In this document: positions 1-6,404 of the stretch, piece by piece
Numbering within the stretch: the stretch's first letter is position 1
Layout: every line of letters begins with the position of its first letter
From: an uncultured Oscillospiraceae bacterium
GTDB lineage: Bacteria > Bacillota > Clostridia > Oscillospirales > Ruminococcaceae
Length of the DNA: 7,510 nt
NCBI GenBank assembly: GCA_900539695.1
Contig: UQDG01000044.1
Coordinates: 1 to 7,510, forward strand
Direction of reading: 5' to 3'
Position numbers and translations under genes: made by a program
Notes under the pieces: model-generated
Databases searched by the model: none
The model's input: the letters and a program-made list of their open reading frames with translations, nothing else
What the model was told of the DNA's origin: nothing

Positions 1-90
1 GGCGCTTCGGAGCGCAACCGCCGCTTGCGGCGGCTCTTGGCGCGGAGATCCGCCGAAGCGGTGCTTAAGCCGTAAGGCGGGAATTGTGCG
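1..90. other. Cluster of short GC-rich hairpins, intergenic or gene end
   Basis: Several short inverted repeats follow one another. GCGCT (2-6) pairs with AGCGC (11-15). CCGCCG (18-23) pairs with CGGCGG (28-33) around a CTTG tetraloop. GCGG (42-45) pairs with CCGC (50-53). GCTTAAGC (63-70) is a perfect palindrome. CGCTTCGG (3-10) is also the exact complement of CCGAAGCG (53-60), so the region could fold as one branched structure. No T-tract follows, so a classic terminator is not supported. All three forward frames stay open at the left edge (stops at 66-68, 73-75 and 104-106), so part of it could be the 3' end of an upstream gene. It may be a dispersed palindromic intergenic element, but that is inference. 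Confidence 0.5.
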
Positions 91-115
91 GTGTTGCCTA
101 AAGTAAAACACAAAC

Positions 116-120
116 GGGAG
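116..120 (+). promoter_or_regulatory. Ribosome binding site of the DUF3810 gene
   Basis: GGGAG lies 8 bases before the ATG at 129 and supports that start. No convincing promoter is visible between the hairpin cluster and this site; a TAAAGT at 99-104 has no acceptable -35 partner. The gene may be transcribed from further left. Confidence 0.75.
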
Positions 121-128
121 ACACTGCA

Positions 129-1262
129 ATGCTGAAAAATACCTGCAAAACCCTTACCGCCTGGCTGCGCCGCCACCGGGCCGCCTGCCTGGGGCTGCTG
201 GCCGGGCTGGCGGCCCTGGGCCTGTTTGCGGCCGCACGCGGCAACCGGGCGGCCATGGATTGGTGGCTGGCCCATGTCTCGATGCCCGTCAAGCGGGGCA
301 TCTCGGCGCTGGTGAACCCGCTGCCCTTCAGTGCCTGCGAGCTGGGGGCCACCGTGCTGATCGTGGGTGCGCTGGCCTTTCTGGTCCGTGCCATCCGCCG
401 TGCGGTTAAGGGCCAAAAAGGTGCCCTGCCCGCCTGGCTGTTGCATGTGGCGGTGCTGGTCGTCTGGGGCTATGCGGGCGTGTGCGCCCTCTGGGGCACC
501 CAGTACTACGGTACAAGCTTTGCAGGCAGGGCAGGCATGCAGTCCCCGGCGGTCAGCGTAGAGCAGCTGGCGGCGGTGACCGACTACTTCGCCGCCCGCG
601 TCAACGAGACAGCCGATGCTGTGCCCCGGGACGAAAGCAGTCTGTTTACGGTGGAGAAAACCGAAATTTTGCAAAGCTGCACCGGCCTGTACACGCCACT
701 GCTGGAGCGCTGGCCGTTTTTGGACGGCCCCGAGCGGCACCCCAAACCGGCGGTCTACTCCAAGCTGATGAGCGCGTGGGGCTTCACCGGCTACCTCTGC
801 CCGCTGGTGGGGGAGAGCACCCTCAACGTGGACAGCCCGGCGGTGTTCCTGCCGGTGACGGTCGCCCACGAGCTGGCCCACCAGCGGGGCGTGGCGGCGG
901 AGCAGGAGGCTAACTTCGTCGGCGTTATGGCGGCCACAGCGGGCGGCAATGCGGCATACCAGTACTCCGGCTGGCTGTTCGGCTATCTGCATCTCTCCAA
1001 CGCGCTGTACAGCGCCGACCCGGACCTGGCCCGGGCATCCTATGCCGCCCTGTGCGCCGAGGCTCAGGCCGACATGGCGGACAACAACGCCTATTGGAAG
1101 CAGTGGGAAGGCCCGGTGAAGGAGACCGGCGAAAAAGTGTACACTGCCTTTTTGCAGGGTTACGGCCAGAAATTGGGCATGCGCAGCTACGGCGCCTGCG
1201 TGGACCTGCTGGTAGAAGAATTTTTGCCCTACACAACTACTGGTGGCCTTACGGCAGAATAA
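129..1262 (+). CDS. DUF3810 family membrane protein with HELAH motif
   Basis: A 377-residue protein with three predicted membrane helices near residues 18-36, 68-88 and 101-121, then a large soluble C-terminal domain. That domain carries VAHELAHQRG, an HExxH motif (H247, E248, H251), closely followed by EQEAN (258-262). The surrounding signature is typical of DUF3810: GYLCPLVGES before the motif, a Tyr-Ser-Gly-Trp segment after it (279-282), and a final segment with SYGACVDLLVEE. HExxH usually marks a zinc metallopeptidase, and an acidic residue in EQEAN could be the third ligand, as in ImmA/IrrE-like proteins. No activity is established for the family as far as I know. The start is supported by GGGAG 8 bases upstream. 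The next gene, on the same strand, is an exported peptidoglycan hydrolase, but it has its own promoter, so a functional link is only suggestive. The family call is firm; the function is open. Confidence 0.9.
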   Translation: MLKNTCKTLTAWLRRHRAACLGLLAGLAALGLFAAARGNRAAMDWWLAHVSMPVKRGISALVNPLPFSACELGATVLIVGALAFLVRAIRRAVKGQKGALPAWLLHVAVLVVWGYAGVCALWGTQYYGTSFAGRAGMQSPAVSVEQLAAVTDYFAARVNETADAVPRDESSLFTVEKTEILQSCTGLYTPLLERWPFLDGPERHPKPAVYSKLMSAWGFTGYLCPLVGESTLNVDSPAVFLPVTVAHELAHQRGVAAEQEANFVGVMAATAGGNAAYQYSGWLFGYLHLSNALYSADPDLARASYAALCAEAQADMADNNAYWKQWEGPVKETGEKVYTAFLQGYGQKLGMRSYGACVDLLVEEFLPYTTTGGLTAE

Positions 1263-1283
1263 CCACCATATCAGCTAAAAAAC

Positions 1284-1330
1284 TGCCAAAATGCGGTAAA
1301 TTGAACAAAATTGGAACATCAGTTTTGGCA
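1284..1330. other. AT-rich intergenic inverted repeat
   Basis: TGCCAAAA (1284-1291) is the exact complement of TTTTGGCA (1323-1330), with a 31-base loop. Inside the loop, AAATTGAAC and AAATTGGAAC form a near-direct repeat. Six T residues follow at 1342-1347, 11 bases after the right arm. This could be a poor terminator for the upstream gene or a binding region. The long loop and the displaced T-tract make a standard intrinsic terminator unlikely. Confidence 0.3.
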
Positions 1331-1360
1331 AAATTTACAAGTTTTTTCGCCCCTGCCCCC

Positions 1361-1390
1361 TTGCGGCCAGGGGATCCTTTATGGTATGAT
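1361..1390 (+). promoter_or_regulatory. Extended -10 promoter for the GH25 gene
   Basis: TATGAT (1385-1390) matches the sigma-A -10 consensus at five of six bases and is preceded by TGG (1382-1384), the extended -10 signature. A weak -35, TTGCGG (1361-1366), lies 18 bases upstream. Transcription would begin near 1397, leaving a leader of about 42 bases before the ATG at 1439. The -35 falls in the loop of a GC hairpin, CCCCTG (1350-1355) with CAGGGG (1368-1373). Confidence 0.7.
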
Positions 1391-1398
1391 GACCATAA
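1379..1398. promoter_or_regulatory. Operator-like dyad over the -10 box
   Basis: TTATGGT (1379-1385) is the exact complement of ACCATAA (1392-1398), with a 6-base spacer. The dyad covers the whole -10 hexamer and the likely start point, the geometry expected of a repressor operator. TGGT/ACCA half-sites loosely recall GntR-type sites, but the spacing differs and no regulator gene is in the window. Binding by any protein is inferred. Confidence 0.4.
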
Positions 1399-1429
1399 GC
1401 AGTAATAGAACTCTATAAAAGGAAACAGT

Positions 1430-1433
1430 GAGG
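1430..1433 (+). promoter_or_regulatory. Ribosome binding site of the GH25 gene
   Basis: GAGG ends 5 bases before the ATG at 1439 and favours that start over the in-frame ATG at 1460, which has no comparable purine-rich site. Starting at 1439 also gives the basic N-terminal stretch expected before the export helix. Confidence 0.65.
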
Positions 1434-1438
1434 ACAGG

Positions 1439-3433
1439 ATGTTCAGTAAGCGGAATCCCATGAAATATTTCTCCGGCAACGCCTTTGCGCGTCTGCCGCT
1501 GTACAAACTGGTGGCAGGCGGCTCGGCCGTGGTGCTCACGGCCAGCATCGGCCTGGGCGTCATGGCGGCGTCCTTCACGCCCCTGGCCCAGCCGGAACCC
1601 ACCCCGGAGCCGACGGCCATCGTGGAGGCGACCCCCACCCCGACCCCAGAACCGACGGCTACGCCGGAACCGGATAAGGATCTGTACGTCGATGTGACCG
1701 TCGTGCAGCAGGACATTGGTGTGGAGCTTTATACGCTGCCGACTACCACCCCCGAAAGTGCCTCCGACAAGGATGAGGACGCCGAGGAAAAGCTGCCCCT
1801 GCTGGATGTGGCCGCCACCGTGACCCTGACTGACAAGGAAGGCAAGACCACCGATTACGAGCTGGACACCAAGACCGGCACGGCCCTGGCCGAGGAGGTG
1901 GAGCCTGGCGACTACACCGTGACTGTGCAGCCCATCGAGGGGTATGTCACGCCCGAAAGCAAGACTGTAACCGTCAACGAGAAGGTCGTCTATAAGGCTG
2001 ATGTGGCCGCCGTGAAAGAGAAGATCGTCCAGGCCAGCCAGGTCAACGAGAGCGCTGAGGACTCTGCCAGCAAAAACGCAGGCGCTGCCCCCATCGTCGA
2101 GGAGGTGACCGACACCGTCACCTACGCTGAGAGCGCCAAGACCGAGACCGGCAAGACCACTACATACACCGCCAAGCTGAGCAGCAGCGGCCATCTGCTG
2201 CTGTCTGACGGCACCGAGACCCCGTACCTGCCCGTTTACAAAGACGGCACCAAGGACCTGGCCGGTGCCAAGCGCGATGACAGCTATGCCGCTGCCCACA
2301 GCATGGCTGTCTGGCTACCCGGTGCAGCGGATACCATCGTGCCTCTGGCTGTTACCACCCGTGTCATCCACCATGCCGACGATAACGAGGGCATCATGGG
2401 GGTAGATGAGAACGTCGAAAGTGGTTCCTCCTCTGCCAGTGGTGACAGCGAGTCCACGCCGACCCCCACCCCGGAGCAAGAGGCAACGCCTACCCCGGAA
2501 CCCGAAGTGACCGCCACCCCGGAGCCGACGGCCACGCCGGAACCCACCCCTACCGCCACCCCGGAGCCGACCGCGACCCCGACGCCTGCCCCCACGGCCA
2601 CCCCGGCCCCCACGCCGGTGGATCGCACCGCAGGCTTTCCCCATGAGATCGAAGCCTCCAAGCTGGCCGGGTACGGCTTTGACGTGACCAGCACCGAGAC
2701 CGTCGAGTACCAGTACACCGGTTGGCAGAACATTGACGGTGCCACGTACTATTACGACCCCGCCACCCACCAGCCCGTTACCGGCAACCAGGTCATCCAG
2801 GGCAACGTCTACACCTTTGGTGCTGACGGTGCGCTGAACCGCACGGCCCGCGGCATTGATGTTTCCAAGTTCCAGGGCAGCATTGACTGGAACGCTGTCA
2901 AGGCCGACGGCATCACCTTTGCCATCATCCGCTGCGGCTACCGCGGCTACGGCAGCGGCGCTCTGGTCGAGGATTCCACCTACCGCGCCAACATCCGCGG
3001 CGCCATCAACGCGGGCCTGAAAGTGGGCGTCTACTTCTACAGCCAAGCCACTAACGAGGCCGAGGCCGTCGAGGAAGCCAGCATGGTGCTGAGCCTGGTC
3101 AGCGGTTACTCGCTGCCCCTGGGTGTCTACTACGATACCGAGAAAGTCGCCGGTGATACCGGCCGCGCCGATACCATCAGCGCCGCCCAACGCACCGCCT
3201 GCGCCGTCGCATTCTGCGAGACCATCCGCAACTCCGGCTACTCTGCCGGTGTGTACTCCTATGCAAGCTGGTTCTACAACTCGCTGAACTTCGCTAACAT
3301 CAGCAAGTACAACATCTGGATCGCCCAGTACCGCGACACCCTGAACTTCAGCTATAAATACAACATCTGGCAGTACACGGGCTCCGGCCACGTCAATGGT
3401 ATCTCCAAGCCCGTCGATATGAACATCGGCTGA
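1439..3433 (+). CDS. Exported GH25 muramidase with Pro-rich linkers and cell-wall-binding repeats
   Basis: A 664-residue protein. GH25 enzymes hydrolyse the beta-1,4 bond between N-acetylmuramic acid and N-acetylglucosamine. In order: a basic N-terminus and one hydrophobic helix (about 20-43) acting as signal peptide or membrane anchor, with a possible AxA-like cleavage site near VMAAS; a Thr/Pro/Glu linker (51-78); a beta-rich segment (about 119-187) resembling prealbumin-like or Cna-B-like modules; an unassigned region (about 190-330); a second, longer linker (340-393); two choline-binding-like repeats (about 425-466, TGWQNIDGATYYYD and the following GNVYTFGADGAL); and the GH25 domain (about 470-664). 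The domain starts with RGIDVSKFQG (D474) and has the DxE motif in YYDTEKV (D566, E568), so the catalytic residues appear present. It ends with PVDMN close to the C-terminus. It has its own promoter and ends at a strong terminator, so it is probably monocistronic. The role could be wall remodelling or killing of other cells. The GH25 call is firm; the middle modules are by-eye judgements. Confidence 0.95.
   Translation: MFSKRNPMKYFSGNAFARLPLYKLVAGGSAVVLTASIGLGVMAASFTPLAQPEPTPEPTAIVEATPTPTPEPTATPEPDKDLYVDVTVVQQDIGVELYTLPTTTPESASDKDEDAEEKLPLLDVAATVTLTDKEGKTTDYELDTKTGTALAEEVEPGDYTVTVQPIEGYVTPESKTVTVNEKVVYKADVAAVKEKIVQASQVNESAEDSASKNAGAAPIVEEVTDTVTYAESAKTETGKTTTYTAKLSSSGHLLLSDGTETPYLPVYKDGTKDLAGAKRDDSYAAAHSMAVWLPGAADTIVPLAVTTRVIHHADDNEGIMGVDENVESGSSSASGDSESTPTPTPEQEATPTPEPEVTATPEPTATPEPTPTATPEPTATPTPAPTATPAPTPVDRTAGFPHEIEASKLAGYGFDVTSTETVEYQYTGWQNIDGATYYYDPATHQPVTGNQVIQGNVYTFGADGALNRTARGIDVSKFQGSIDWNAVKADGITFAIIRCGYRGYGSGALVEDSTYRANIRGAINAGLKVGVYFYSQATNEAEAVEEASMVLSLVSGYSLPLGVYYDTEKVAGDTGRADTISAAQRTACAVAFCETIRNSGYSAGVYSYASWFYNSLNFANISKYNIWIAQYRDTLNFSYKYNIWQYTGSGHVNGISKPVDMNIG
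1589..1672 (+). repeat. First Thr/Pro/Glu-rich coding repeat
   Basis: This stretch encodes residues 51-78 of the GH25 protein, built from short PEPT, ATPTPTP and EPTATPEP units. It follows the membrane helix directly and would act as an extended spacer through the cell wall. Confidence 0.85.
2456..2617 (+). repeat. Second Thr/Pro/Glu-rich coding repeat
   Basis: This stretch encodes residues 340-393 of the GH25 protein, with near-tandem TATPEPT and TPTP units and almost no other residues. At DNA level, CCGGAGCCGAC and CACCCCGGA-like words recur, so length variation between strains by slippage is likely. It separates the N-terminal modules from the wall-binding and catalytic part. Confidence 0.9.
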
Positions 3434-3449
3434 CATCCATATAAACAGC

Positions 3450-3495
3450 AATTCCCCGGTGCGGTTTTATTCTGAACCGCACCGGGGAATTTTTT
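3450..3495 (+). terminator. Strong intrinsic terminator between convergent genes
   Basis: A perfect 17-base-pair stem (3450-3466 with 3475-3491) has an 8-base loop, and the right arm runs into six T residues (3490-3495). It begins 17 bases after the GH25 stop codon. It also lies just after the proA stop on the other strand. Read leftward, the stem is followed by a mixed sequence, ATTGCTGTTTAT, rather than a clean T-tract, so termination of the pro transcript here is likely but probably less efficient. Confidence 0.93.
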
Positions 3496-3509
3496 GCCAT
3501 TTTAAATTT

Positions 3510-4802
3510 TCAGCAGCAGGGCGTCTGCAGTTTGGCGGCGGCACCGCCGCGGGTCTGGCCGCTGCCGTGGATGATGTACTTGTAGGTGCACAGCTCGGCC
3601 AGCCCCATGGGGCCGCGGGCGTGCAGCTTTTGGGTGCTGATGCCCATCTCGCAGCCCAGGCCAAACTCACCGCCATCGGTAAAGCGGGTGCTGGCGTTCA
3701 CGTAGACCGCGGCGCTGTCCACGCAGGCGGTAAAACGCTGGGCGGCGGCCTTGTCCGCCGTGATGATGGCCTCGCTGTGGTGGGTGGAGTGCTTGGCAAT
3801 ATGGGCAATGGCGTCGTCCAGTGTATTCACCACGGCCACGCTCAGCTTGTAGTCCAGATATTCGGTGTCAAAATCCGCAGGTGCGGCAGGCACACCGTCA
3901 ATGATAGCCGCGGCGCGGGCGTCCAGGTGCAGTTCCACCGGGGTCAGCCCGACGGCGGTGCGGTCGTCTACAAGGCGCTGTTTCAGCATCGGCAAAAACT
4001 GGGCGGCCACATCCCGGTGTACCAGCAGAGCCTCCTCGGCGTTGCAAACGCTGGGACGGCTGGTCTTGGCGTTCTCCACAATGTTCACAGCCATCTCCAG
4101 ATCAGCGGCAGCGTCCACATAAACGTGGCAGATGCCGGTGCCGGTCTGGATGCAGGGGACTGTGGCATTCTCCACGCAGGCGCGAATCAGCCCGGCACCA
4201 CCGCGGGGAATCAGCAGGTCCACCAGCCCGTCAGCGGTCATCAGCTCGTTGGCGCTGGCGTGGCTCGTATCCTCGATCAGGCTCACTGCCGTTTCGGGCA
4301 GGTGGGCTTTGCGCAGCCCGGCGCGCAGGGCCTCCACAATGGCGTGGCAGCTGGCCCAGGCATCGCGGCCGCAGCGCAGGATGCAGGCGCTGCCTGCTTT
4401 CACCGCCAGAGCAGCGGCGTCGCTGGTCACGTTGGGGCGGCTCTCGTAAATAATGGCGATCACACCCATGGGCACGGCGGTCTTTTCAATCACCAGCCCG
4501 TTGGGGCGCACGATGCGGCGCAGCACCGCGCCCACCGGGTCTGGCAGGGCGGCGACCTCGCGCATACCCTTGGCCATGTCAGTCAGGCGGGAGGGCGTCA
4601 GCGCCAGGCGATCCAGCATCACATCGCTGACCCGGCCGCGGGCCGCTGCCAGATCTTTCGCGTTGGCGTCCAGGATCGCATCTTTCGCGGCAATCAATGC
4701 CACGGCCATGGCCTCCAGCGCCGCATTTTTTGTGTCGGCATCGGCCAGAGCCAGCGGCATGCGGGCGGTCTGTGCCGCCTGCAAAATTTCCTGCGTCGTC
4801 AT
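3510..4802 (-). CDS. proA: Glutamate-5-semialdehyde dehydrogenase (gamma-glutamyl phosphate reductase)
   Basis: Second step of proline synthesis: NADPH-dependent reduction of gamma-glutamyl phosphate to glutamate-5-semialdehyde, in the cytoplasm. The 430 residues match ProA along the whole length: DANAKDLAAARG near residue 45, MLDRLALTPSRL (62-73), the cofactor segment PMGVIAIIYESRPNVT (111-126), DLLIPRGGAG (195-204), the catalytic-cysteine motif RPSVCNAEE (C253), VDSAAVYVNASTRFTDGG (361-378) and QKLHARGPMG (391-400). Where E. coli ProA has ILRGGKE, this protein has ILRCGRD, putting a cysteine at 144. The C-terminus runs about a dozen residues past the E. coli end and finishes in Cys-Cys. The ATG overlaps the proB stop as ATGA, and AGGAG at 4811-4815, inside proB, lies 8 bases upstream. 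This is the last gene of the cluster. Confidence 0.97.
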   Translation of the reverse strand: MTTQEILQAAQTARMPLALADADTKNAALEAMAVALIAAKDAILDANAKDLAAARGRVSDVMLDRLALTPSRLTDMAKGMREVAALPDPVGAVLRRIVRPNGLVIEKTAVPMGVIAIIYESRPNVTSDAAALAVKAGSACILRCGRDAWASCHAIVEALRAGLRKAHLPETAVSLIEDTSHASANELMTADGLVDLLIPRGGAGLIRACVENATVPCIQTGTGICHVYVDAAADLEMAVNIVENAKTSRPSVCNAEEALLVHRDVAAQFLPMLKQRLVDDRTAVGLTPVELHLDARAAAIIDGVPAAPADFDTEYLDYKLSVAVVNTLDDAIAHIAKHSTHHSEAIITADKAAAQRFTACVDSAAVYVNASTRFTDGGEFGLGCEMGISTQKLHARGPMGLAELCTYKYIIHGSGQTRGGAAAKLQTPCC

Positions 4803-5575
4803 TGGGCATGCTCCTTTTTGCCAATAAAGCGGGTGCCTACCGGCTTACCCTCCACAATATCGTACAGCACGTCGGCGCGGGCACCGTTGGTGATGATCAT
4901 ATCGGCCCCGGCGGCGGTGGCGCGTTTGGCAGCGCTGATCTTGGTCAGCATGCCGCCGGTGCCCAGGCTGGACCCGGCCCCGCCGGCCAGCGCCTCAATT
5001 TCGGGTGTAATTTCTTCCACCACAGGGATAAGTTTCGCGTCGGCATGGGTGTGTGGGTCGGCGGTGTACAAGCCCTCGATGTCAGAGAGCAGCACCACCA
5101 GATCGGCGTGGATGCACTCGCCCACCAGCGCGGCCAGCGTGTCGTTGTCGCCCAGAGAGTACTCCTCGCAGGCGATGGGGTCGTTCTCGTTGATGATGGG
5201 GATGGCTCCCAGCTCCAGCAGACGCTCCAGCGTATTGCGCAGGTTGTGCAGCCGGTTTTCGTGGTCGAAATCCTCCCAGGTCAGCAGCATCTGGGCCACA
5301 GTGTGGTTGTACTGGCCAAACAGCCGGTCGTAGATGTACATCAGCTCGCACTGGCCCACGGCAGCGGCTGCCTGCTTGGTGGTGATGTCCCGGGGCTTTT
5401 GAATTTGCAGCTTGCCCACGCCCAGACCGGTAGCAGCCGAGGAGACCACGATCAGCTCATGTCCGGCGTTTTTGATGTCGCTCCATACCTTGACAAGGTC
5501 CTCGGTATGGCGGATGTTCAGCCGCCCACCCGGGTGGGCCAGGGTGCTTGTGCCGACCTTAACAACAATTCGCAT
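4799..5575 (-). CDS. proB: Glutamate 5-kinase, short form without PUA domain
   Basis: First and usually feedback-controlled step of proline synthesis: ATP-dependent phosphorylation of glutamate, in the cytoplasm. The 258 residues form only the amino acid kinase domain; the PUA domain of the roughly 367-residue E. coli type is absent, and short forms of this kind are known in Firmicutes. Visible motifs are VVKVGTSTL (4-12, K6), AAAVGQCEL (70-78), INENDPIA (128-135), LGDND (141-145), LLSDIEGLYTADP (162-174) and GTGGMLTK (205-212). The glutamate loop reads VVSSAATGLG (43-52) where most family members have SSGAI, a change at a normally conserved glycine. The stop overlaps the proA start by 4 bases, and one base separates the proB ATG from the proC stop. 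Only a weak GGGA precedes the start, so translation probably depends on coupling to proC. Confidence 0.96.
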   Translation of the reverse strand: MRIVVKVGTSTLAHPGGRLNIRHTEDLVKVWSDIKNAGHELIVVSSAATGLGVGKLQIQKPRDITTKQAAAAVGQCELMYIYDRLFGQYNHTVAQMLLTWEDFDHENRLHNLRNTLERLLELGAIPIINENDPIACEEYSLGDNDTLAALVGECIHADLVVLLSDIEGLYTADPHTHADAKLIPVVEEITPEIEALAGGAGSSLGTGGMLTKISAAKRATAAGADMIITNGARADVLYDIVEGKPVGTRFIGKKEHAQ

Positions 5576-5576
5576 C

Positions 5577-6383
5577 TTACTTTCCCAACTCTTTCGTTTT
5601 CTCGTAGGCGGCCAGCACGGCGTCGGTCACAGCACCGCGGAAGGCCCGTTCTTCCAACAGGCGCACACCCTGGATGGTGGACCCGCCGGGACTGCACACG
5701 GCGTCTTTCAAGGCACCGGGGTGGCTGCCGCTTTCCAGCACCATGCGGGCGCTGCCCAGCACCATCTGGGCGGCATATTCCTGGGCCTTGGCGCGGGGCA
5801 GGCCGGCGGCCACGCCGCCATCGGCCAGTGCCTCGATAAACTGGTACACCCAGGCCGGGCCGCAGCCGGAAACTGCGCTGGCGGCATCGATCAGCGTCTC
5901 AGGCACTTCGTCCAGCCGCCCGGCGGGCTGCATGGCGGCCAGCCACTCCTGCAGTTGGGCAGGCCCCACGTCGTCGCAGCAGTACTGGATCATACCGGCG
6001 CCCAGCGCCACGGGGGTGTTGGGCATCATGCGGATGATGGGGTAGCCGCTGCCCGCCATGTGGCGGATCTGCTGCATCGAAAGCCCCGCCGCCATGCTGA
6101 CCAGCACAAAGGGGCGGCTTTCGGCCCGGGCCTCCAGCGTGGGGGCCAGCTCGTCCAGCATGTCAGCCATCATTTGGGGTTTGACCCCCAGAAAAATAAA
6201 ATCGCAGATACTGGCGACCTGCTCGTTGGTGCCACAGGCACAGCCCAGATCGCCGGCCAGGGCCTGCGCTTTGGCTGGTGTGCGGTTGGCCAGCAGCACA
6301 TCCCCGGCGCCTGCACCCTTGCAGACCGCACGGGCCACTGCGCCGCCCATATTGCCGCAGCCGATACTTCCAAATGTCAACAT
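5577..6383 (-). CDS. proC: Pyrroline-5-carboxylate reductase
   Basis: Last step of proline synthesis: reduction of 1-pyrroline-5-carboxylate to L-proline with NAD(P)H. The 268 residues are the usual length and start with the Rossmann fingerprint FGSIGCGNMGGAV (4-16). They continue with FLGVKPQ (64-70), MAAGLSM (97-103), RMMPNTPVALGAG (118-130), SGCGPAWVYQFIEALADGG (172-190) and the signature CSPGGSTIQGV (230-240). The ATG is preceded by AAAGGAG with 5 bases spacing. The gene follows the transporter stop by 21 bases and touches proB at its other end. Its base composition (about 67% GC in lines sampled by hand) matches proA and proB rather than the transporter. Confidence 0.97.
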   Translation of the reverse strand: MLTFGSIGCGNMGGAVARAVCKGAGAGDVLLANRTPAKAQALAGDLGCACGTNEQVASICDFIFLGVKPQMMADMLDELAPTLEARAESRPFVLVSMAAGLSMQQIRHMAGSGYPIIRMMPNTPVALGAGMIQYCCDDVGPAQLQEWLAAMQPAGRLDEVPETLIDAASAVSGCGPAWVYQFIEALADGGVAAGLPRAKAQEYAAQMVLGSARMVLESGSHPGALKDAVCSPGGSTIQGVRLLEERAFRGAVTDAVLAAYEKTKELGK

Positions 6384-6388
6384 AAAGA

Positions 6389-6395
6389 CTCCTTT
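6389..6395 (-). promoter_or_regulatory. Ribosome binding site of proC
   Basis: On the minus strand AAAGGAG ends 5 bases before the proC ATG, in the 21-base gap after the transporter stop. It is the strongest Shine-Dalgarno match in the cluster. No promoter fits in the gap itself, so proC is either read through from the transporter or started from inside it. Confidence 0.85.
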
Positions 6396-6404
6396 GCTTC
6401 TTTG

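Noticed and set aside
1350..1373. GC hairpin CCCCTG/CAGGGG as terminator of the DUF3810 gene
   Set aside because: The 6-bp stem is followed by ATCCTTTA rather than a T-tract, and the T6 run lies before it, not after it. It also overlaps the likely -35 of the GH25 promoter.
2456..2617. Repeat array as a possible CRISPR or minisatellite element
   Set aside because: The units are short, directly adjacent and in frame as Thr/Pro/Glu codons. There are no uniform repeats with unique spacers, so it is a coding linker.
2315..3451. Long open frame of 378 codons antisense to the GH25 gene
   Set aside because: Its translation is rich in Gly, Val, Asp and Arg runs that mirror the Thr/Pro/Glu repeats and codon bias of the forward gene. 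It has no domain signature, and the forward frame has full GH25 motifs.
3459..5333. Open frame of 624 codons on the plus strand across proA and proB
   Set aside because: It has low-complexity His/Gly/Gln/Ala composition typical of the antisense of GC-rich genes. ProA and ProB on the minus strand match their families end to end.
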